Source: Halichondria panicea (Eukaryota > Porifera > Demospongiae > Suberitida > Halichondriidae). From it: a DNA stretch of 64,000 nt. The position numbers and the translations under genes were made by a program. Shown in pieces: positions 39,095-47,700 of the stretch. The notes under the pieces are model-generated. The model did no database searches. It had not been told where the DNA came from and saw only the letters and a list, made by a program, of their open reading frames with translations. The stretch spans positions 2,954,800 to 3,018,799 of the forward strand of contig NC_087388.1 of the NCBI RefSeq assembly GCF_963675165.1. Direction: 5' to 3'. Numbering within the stretch: the stretch's first letter is position 1; each line of letters starts with the position of its first letter.

Positions 39095-41692
39095 CGTATA
39101 CCTCGCTTGCGCATGCGCACCGAGGCATAATCACAGAAGACCATCGTTAGCTAGCTCGAGCTCTTGCACACTACACTGCACAGCTAGCTAGAGCATCTAT
39201 GGTTTCACAGCGCACGTGTTGTAAATTCAGCCCCAGCGTTATTACGGAACATTTCTGTACCATTTTTAATAAGATTCATCGCGTTTCCGTTCCGTTTTTA
39301 CGCCAACATAATTACGCGCATTTAAAAAAACGGAACGGGAACTTTTATTTGAGGCCTACTGACGTAGCAAGGCAAGGCAAGGCACTCCTTTTTTATTTGT
39401 CACCTTTTCTTTCTTTCTTTGTTTCTACAATTTTACCCGTATTTTATCTTATTGTGACAACAAGCAGAAAAAGAAGGTCCTGCGAAAGAGGCTACTCCAG
39501 AAATGGGTTGGCTAATCTGGATTAGGCCCGTTTACACAAACGCGGATAGCCGGAATCCAACCCGGATTAAAGCCCTCGTGTAAACGGGGCTACTATTACC
39601 TCAGTTACACATTCCATTATACTAGCATCCACAAACAAGATTTTGAATTATCAACTTACCCCATCCTGACTGTCTCCAATCTGAAGAAGTTCTCAAGATC
39701 TTTTGAAGATCCGATGTGAGTACAGGCTATACACTCCCCTTGGTTGTCAGCTAGAGAGCTTGGTGTGTGTTGTGAACCATTAATAAACGGTATGAACATT
39801 TGCAACTCAGGAAAAGCTCGTCCCATTCCGTCAACATCCAGCACTGGTAGGTCCTCGATAGCTCCTACTAGCAGAGGCTCTATGGAGTTGAATCCACCAG
39901 CTTCCAAGCAGATAAGGCCAGTGATACATCTCTCCTGTGGTGTATTGGTGTGTGTAAATACAATGTAGATGGATAGGATACGAGTGTGGGGGGAAGCCAT
40001 CCATACATTTGAATGCCAATCCGAATCGACTCAGTTAATGTTATACCGTGTGTACTAACAGGAAAGAAAATACCTTTGAGACTTTCGCCATGTTAACATT
40101 GGCTAAGCTTTCTCTTGTGGCAAATGATCCAGTAAACTTGGTCCCATCAATCCACGAGTAAGTTTTCTCTACCACCTCCACACCTTCACGGCTCACTTTC
40201 CCATCCTCTACACCCTCGCATACTCCACTTGCAAGGACTCTCCTCAATGTGTCCAGAGCTAGACATGTCTCTCTGCCGTTGGGTGGCTTCTCTATGAGTA
40301 TTGCCGGAGCACCCATGAACCCCACCCCACACACAAGGCCTCTGTCTTTCTGCTGAAGTCTGGATGAAAAAGGTACAGAATAAAGAAATTGGCAGAAACT
40401 AAGACTGTAACACACAATCGAATCCTCAACCTAGTATGTAAACTTGATCTAGTATAACAAAGTACAGTAGATTCTCGTTAATCCGGTCACCTTTGGGACA
40501 ACGCATAACCAATTTTATCTGCCAAACCACACCCAAAACGTCATATCCAGCCGTAATAAACGTCATTAAAAATCTAGTTTAGGGCAGCCAGAACTCAATA
40601 CGAAATAGCGAGTTGGCCAGGACACAGTATAGATCAAGCTACTGTAGTAATCTGTGCTAAAGAAAACGACAAGTATATTTATCGAGATGACTGTTACTGT
40701 TTTACCAGTAATTCAGAGAGCCGGATTAGCGAGAGTCTACTGTAGATAAAAATCAGAGTTCAAATCACCTAAAAGGGTTGACAATCCTGATGGTCTTTCC
40801 AGATTTAATGAGTTGGGCAGCCCGCAACTGGCCGAAATAGGGACTTCCTCCACCCCCACAACCGAGTATGGCTGCTCCTGTTGCTAGACAAACCACATCG
40901 TGCTCCGATAGAGTCCACACACCTACATGTACATATAATTTTTATGTCATGCGGTACAATATACTGCATGTTGGGAGGGTGACAGCAAACATTATCATGT
41001 ACACGTCAGAATGAGGAATATACAGTATGTCACCTCTACACTGTGTCTCTGTTATAATTATACATTTATAAAGAGAACTTTCACATTACAAATACATGTA
41101 TCACCTAAGGCTACATAAATTATATATACACGTACATGTAGCTCTAAACCAACATAAAATATCAAGGGCATATATAAAGAAGAGCTACATGTACGTCTAC
41201 ATGTAGGTAAATAATATCAAGGGCATGTATAAAGAAGAGCTACGTCTAGGTAAATCTCTATGGATATAATTATGGTTTAAATAGAATACAGAATACAACG
41301 CTTCGAAGCCCAGAATTTCGCTAAATATGAGCATATAGTCGAAGTTGCATGCCCCCCCCTTGGGGGTCACAATGTCCTTGGTAATATGTAATTCCTGATA
41401 TGCATATACATGTATGTAACAATGCATACTATTTCTGCAAATACATGTAGCAGCTACACCTCATTTGCTAGCAGCACCTGTTTCCTTGTTGACAAGTGGA
41501 GTTGGTAGACCGGCTCTTAAGTCGTTCTCTAGCTCCTCCTCTGAAGCGCTGGGCCATGATGGATTGTCCTGTACCGACCCAGGGATGCTTGGAGTGAACT
41601 GTATGAGTGGGGTGTTTAGTACATACTGAGATGTTCCAAAACTGAAAATGCTATTATGCCTCGAAGGGCATGCGCAAGCGAGGTATACGGTA

Positions 41693-41751
<59 letters not shown>

Positions 41752-44700
41752 CTGCTACAGCTGCCCAAGGATATGAACTGTAAGCATTCTATAGGCTTCT
41801 AGTAAAGTTTTCTTGGATTTCAATTCGCAAAACAATGCTTGGTTCTCTATTTATGCCTAGTTTTGCTTACTTGCAGCCTTTTCAGAAGAGTACGTAGCAA
41901 AACTTGTCCATGGAGTTTTACTACTCTACCTAAAACGCTAGGCTGCCAGAGTGAGTTCTCACTGCCGGCTCTACTGTACTGATGCAGCCATTAATTTTAG
42001 ACTTTGTACTATCGATCGTCCACCGAGGCATCAGCACCACCCGCAGTGCTTTCATTATGCCTCGGTGCGCATGCGCAAGCGAGGTACAATGTATACGGTA
42101 GTGTGTTTGTGTGTATGTCTATGTGTAGACTGCTACAGCTGCTCAAGAGCAAGCAAGAGTTTCTATACAGGCTTCTATATAATTATAGTCATGTTTTCTT
42201 GGATTTTAATTCGTGGATTTGAAAAATAATGCTTGTTTTGAAATGCCATTGTAGCCTTTCCAGAAGAGTGCGTAGCAAAACTTATCCATGGAGAGTGTTG
42301 CTACTACTTTTGGCATCATTTTTAGAATCAATCCATGGTCGATCATTTCCCACTCGTTGAGTTTCCCTGTGATTACAGCTCTGAGATTAGCCTGAATGCA
42401 GCAAAATTATTGCAAAAATGTTCATCATCAGTGCTGAGTGCAAACCATTAGCAACAGTAGCTTTATGTTATGTAGCTTTGACACATCCACCGAGGCATCA
42501 GCTCCCACGATGCTTTTATCATAGTGTAGCAGTGAGTGTACAATGTTGTACATGTATACACCCTCTATAAACATACATGTAACTGTGAACACTAATTTTG
42601 TGTTATGTATACAATGTAGCTTTGCTATTGATGAACCCACCTGGGAGGTCTCACTCCCGGGTACTGTTCCCATGGTGATCTCAGTAGCGGGTGGTAATGT
42701 GCTGGCTGTGTATGGTTGAGCAGCTGTGCTAAGCGAGTCTTGTGTGAGTGCTCCTATGGCCTTCACCTTCACTCTAACTCGGCCCGTAACATATGTCACA
42801 TCAGTCACCTCCTCAGAGTGGATGTACACGGTGTTCGCTATACCCCCTGGGAACGGAAATACAGTGTAGCAGGGTTTCGTCAAGGATAAAAGTTAGGGGG
42901 GAAGGACTTAATTTTCACGCAGCAGCGCGCCGCAAAATGTTTGGGCCCCGCCCACTTTTCTGACTACACCCCCAATTAGTATCACAGTAGAGCCTACTTT
43001 CTACGTATAACTACGGCTACAGGTTACATGACATTGTACGTCTAAATTGATTATTTTATATTCGACAAAACATATATTCCACAAAACATTTGGGGGTAAG
43101 ATAAGCATTTGGGAGGGAAAGTTCACCCCCTGCCCCCCCCCCCCCCCACCTGCACGTAGATGAAACCCTAGGATGGTCGTAAAATCATTGTTTTGTACAA
43201 CACTATAGAGCTACCCTTTGTGTTTCCCTATGTATGAACGTACCATTTAACACACGAGAAATATGCTTACAGCACGTACTGTCGTAGCTAATAAAAGTTG
43301 CTACAATACACAACAACAGACTATCTAGTGTATTGTTCAGATAACTAATAATACATTCAAGCATCTAACCTTTCTTCCTGACCTCCTCCATGGCCTGTTC
43401 CCTCCCTCTCTCCATTGCCATCTCCCGGGCTTTCTTGTCACCACTCTCCTGTCCAAGACTGGGATCAGAGGTCAATAACTGCTCTCTGATTGGAGCCAAA
43501 TTAATTATCCTGTCACTGCTTCCCCCCACAGTGCCCAGTGCTGCACCCACGGCATTGGCCACACCCTGTCAGAGACAAAATCAAATAGTTACAAATGTAC
43601 ACACTGATTGAACAAACTAATGTTGATTGCAATTGTTGACAATGATATATAGGGGGAGCTTAATGGAAACAGAGCCTATCTGATCATCAGATGGGGTTGG
43701 ATGAATGATATTCAAGGATAACTGCAACTGCAGCATGTAGATCTAGCCGTTTATCTCTTTCCTTGGCAATCTGTTGTAGAAATTACAACAATGGGTAAGG
43801 AATCGTTATGATGAATTAGATGAAGTTGTATGTGAGCTCCTCCCTGACAAACAAACTGTAGTCTAGGTAACGGCCTTATCAGTCAAGTAGGCTAAAAGTC
43901 TGTGTCCTTTGATGTAAGCTTTGATGTCTCTTTGTGCATATGTAGTTATAAAAAAAGAAAAAAAAAAAAGAAACCTTTGACTAGCTAGGAAGAGTAGCAG
44001 CAGTAGTAGTAGGAAGAGTAGCAGTAGTAGTAGTAGCAGTGCAAGCAGGACTAGACTAGATTAAAAAGTTGGTGGAAAGAATAACTGACCGTTTGGACGT
44101 CACCTGGCTGCCAGACTTTCATCTGGACTCTTACCCTGAGTAGCTGGCCTTTCTCTAAGCCACAAAACTGAGCAAGAAGCTGAAGAAGCAGCTAGACAGA
44201 GACATGTACCTAGCCTTGAGAATTGGGAGGCGTGGCTCAACTAGTTAGTTAGCCCAGCCCAGAGGAATTGTTACCGTGGGTACTGAACAACCGTAGAAGT
44301 AGGGCTACCCCTGGCTTTACTGAATTAACTAGCTGTGTCTGCTGTCTAGTTGGACCAGATTTAGCTAGATAATGGGGTAGAGAATAGTTGAGCGGTGCTG
44401 TGTGTAGCTTGAACTGTACTGGCTGGCAAGAATCTAGTAAGCACCCTATGCACTGATAACTCGTCAGAATGGAGAGTATGTTCTAGGGATCTGGACAGCT
44501 GTACATCCAAAGGAGCCAGGGAGTGCCAATCATCTTCTCCCAGTCTCTGACACGCTAAACAAAAGGAGCTAGAACTGGGAGTCCCAGCTAGAATTGCTAG
44601 CCGGATCTAGACTAATAGAATGACATGGAGGCGTGGTGAGGCCGGATCCACACTAATTGATCGACCTAAAGACGCTCCTGTTCCAGATTTCACGAATGGC

Positions 44701-47700
44701 AAGGAAAGGGTTATCGAACAATGATGTAGTGTGGAATCACCGTGGTAGCGACCATTGTTTACACATTATCAAGTGACATTATTAACAATAAACCCCACTG
44801 TCTCCGTATGACTATACACTGGGTGGGGTTTAATAGACTCCAAGCTCTGGAGCACACTCATCATAAACTTGCTTGCCTCGATCTATAGTTAGCACTAGCT
44901 GGGTCAATAACAAGCTTCCCGTTTGTCCAAATACTGGTACATGTAACTACCAAAGTAGGTACCCAGTATATTTCATTCCCGTGAGGCATATAAAATTTAT
45001 AGTCTACTAGTACATTAGACTTTATGGTAACATGAACCATTTTTTGCTTTGGGTTTTGCCCTCGGACTTGGAGGTTTACTACCATGAAGTTTAATATAGT
45101 GGACAATAACTATAACATAGAACATGTATCTGCATGAGTGAAGGTAATAATTGCGTTGTAAGCTAGAGAGGCTTTTGCCCACTCACAAAGTGCTCTGAGG
45201 GACATTCAATGGTGGATACTCCTCTTAGTTGAGTGTTTCTGTCCACAAGGATGCTGCCACCTCCTACTAGAATCACAGGACACGCTTCATTCTCAGTCTG
45301 TATAGGGGTACGACATTAATTTTCATGAACAATGAATTTTTCCACTGTAATGCCAAACACAGCATACACATGCATGCATAAACGTACCTCAAGCGATTTT
45401 CATTTTAAGAGCGAAATAAGAGCAAGCGTAATTTACTGAATCACTGTTGTCCTACAGTACTATCTGGTTGGTTTCCTAGCTACGGCTTTGATATTGAGTC
45501 AAATATGACTGTAAGCTACCGGAGAAACTGGTTATTAGCGCATGCGCTCATGCGGTCAAGCTCTATACGCTTATATTCGCCTATAATGCAGTCATTTTCA
45601 AGCCTCACCCAGTAACCGGATGTCTCCGTGATGAGAGCTGACTCGTATAAGCTAGCTTGAAAATGAGCAAGCAAGGCAAGCAGGTAACCTTAACTGGATC
45701 TACATCATACTATTATGTTACAATTCATTTTACAGTTCATTTTACATTCATATCATAAAAACATTCATATTGACCAGGAACTGAAACAAAAGGGTTCAAG
45801 TCCACCTCATCTATGTCTCAGCATGGTAACAGCATGCCCAGAGAGTTCTTCCAGATAGATATCACCAGCTATAATTATAGCTACCATGCATTGTACAAGC
45901 AAGCTAGCTCAAAGATGAACGAATTAGTTGAAATTGTCATTATCCTTCGCATAATTAGAAAAGCGCTTCAATTCGAGTACAAAAACATGCAGTTGAGCAT
46001 GCGCTTAAAATAAAGATACGCTTACAGTCGAGTAAGCACTAACAATCCAGTTTCTAAGGTAGTTTAATAGTACGTACCTTCATACTATCAATGACATTCT
46101 CTAGTTTATTCTTCATCTCATTCATAGCAGCGGTCACCAGATCAGTACTCAAACTAGCCACTGCTTGACGTGCTGTGCAAAAATTACTAGGGGCAACCCC
46201 TGCTGCCATGGCAACATCAGTCGCTGTACATTGCTTCCCACCAAAACACAGAGCCTTCTTAGTGATCTCATATCCAACACTTTTTGGACCAACCATAGTA
46301 TGACCCTGTGAAACGGAACGATTAAACAGTTTTTTACAGCTCTCAGTAAGAGAATGCAAATCACAATCACTTTTTATTGGACAACTGCAAAAAAATTATC
46401 TTACGGATTGGGAGTCAAACGTCACAAGTGATCCTCCGCCAAGCCCAATACTCTGAACGTCAGGCATTGGGAAGTTGGTATTGACCCCACCGACCTGTTG
46501 GAATAATTGAGGGAGACAATGGGATATGATGGGTAAGAAAGAGAGAGAGAGAGAGTGGAGGATATAGAGTGGCAAAGGAGGTTTTGGAAGGGAAGGGAAT
46601 AGTGAGAAATTATGTACTCTTTGCGGATTATAATATCACGGACAAAAGAGGGGGAAATAAATAATACATTAAGCTGGCAGTGTTAAAGTTCCTACCAACA
46701 TTCGGTGTGTGATTGTCCATTCTTACCTCACACTGTGTTGAGGACTGCCGTGGAAACCCACTGACGAGCACCCCCACATCAGTGGTTGTTCCCCCAATGT
46801 CCACCACAATGGCATTCAGATGCTTAGTAAGGAAGGCAGCTCCTCTCATACTGTTGGTGGGTCCGGAGGAAAATGTCAGCACAGGGTAGCATTTCGCTTC
46901 TTGTGCACTAGGGGGAGGGGCAGTTATTACAGCAGGTGAATGCATTTGACAGTATCCCCGTGGGTGTGCTCAACCATAGAAAATACATTTCAGAGTTGCA
47001 TTCTGGCCCCAATTTTCATCCCAATTGGCTTTGAGCAAGACAGTACTCTTTAGAACTGTGATAATTATTTAGGCTGCCTGTGCTTAAGAGCCGAAGAAAA
47101 TGAGACACATGTTTATGGCTGCGTATCCAATTAGTTGTAAATATGATGGTTTCTGATAACCATAGCACAAACCCGGAAAGCACCTAGCTGATCATTATGG
47201 TTTACAATCAACCTTATGAGGGTTCCATCATTCTGTGTGAGGTAAAAATCCTGCTTTGAAGAGCAGAGCTTCAGTCGGTAGAGAGCCTCGCCAAAAGCAT
47301 TGATCGTTTGGCTGGCCATATCTTTAAGTGATTCATTGAGGATGGCTGCATTCTCTCTCTCAAGCAGTCCCAATGTACCAAACTGATATAAAAAAAATAC
47401 TCTTAATTAAGGCATATGGTTAATTACACAGAAGACATTAAAGTTTCCATACACATTACACATAAAATGATCGTACTGTAATGTGTACCTCATGAGACAG
47501 AGTGCAGCTACACTCCACACCCCTCTTCTCACACTCGTCCCTCACAATAGCAGCTGCCCTGGTCTCTTGGTTACGTTCAGGGTCAGCACATGGTGAAAAC
47601 ACTCCACATATCACAAAATTCTTCACAGGAGAATCTCGAGATAAACTGGTCGATACGCATTGCCTAATCTCATCTTCATTGATGCTAGAAATCTCTTGAG

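Larger units (their letters stand above)
32727..39361. mobile_element. 6.6-kb region bounded by a perfect 35-bp inverted repeat, possible composite element
   Basis: CAGTAGGCCTCAAATAAAAG continuing TTCCCGTTCCGTTT (from 32727) returns as an exact reverse complement ending at 39361. Beyond the perfect part the similarity goes on inward in patches to about 32870 and 39205 (CAGAAA.GT.CCGT.ATTACGC). Inside lie a multi-exon gag-like gene, a Tc1 copy and a smaller element with an 8-bp target duplication. No target duplication is visible at the outer ends, so two independent inverted copies remain possible. Confidence 0.5.

Noticed and set aside
42428..42883. 151-codon minus-strand open frame as a separate gene
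   Set aside because: Only 42846-42641 is coding, as exon 9 of the hydantoinase-DUF917 gene; the rest is intron read-through.
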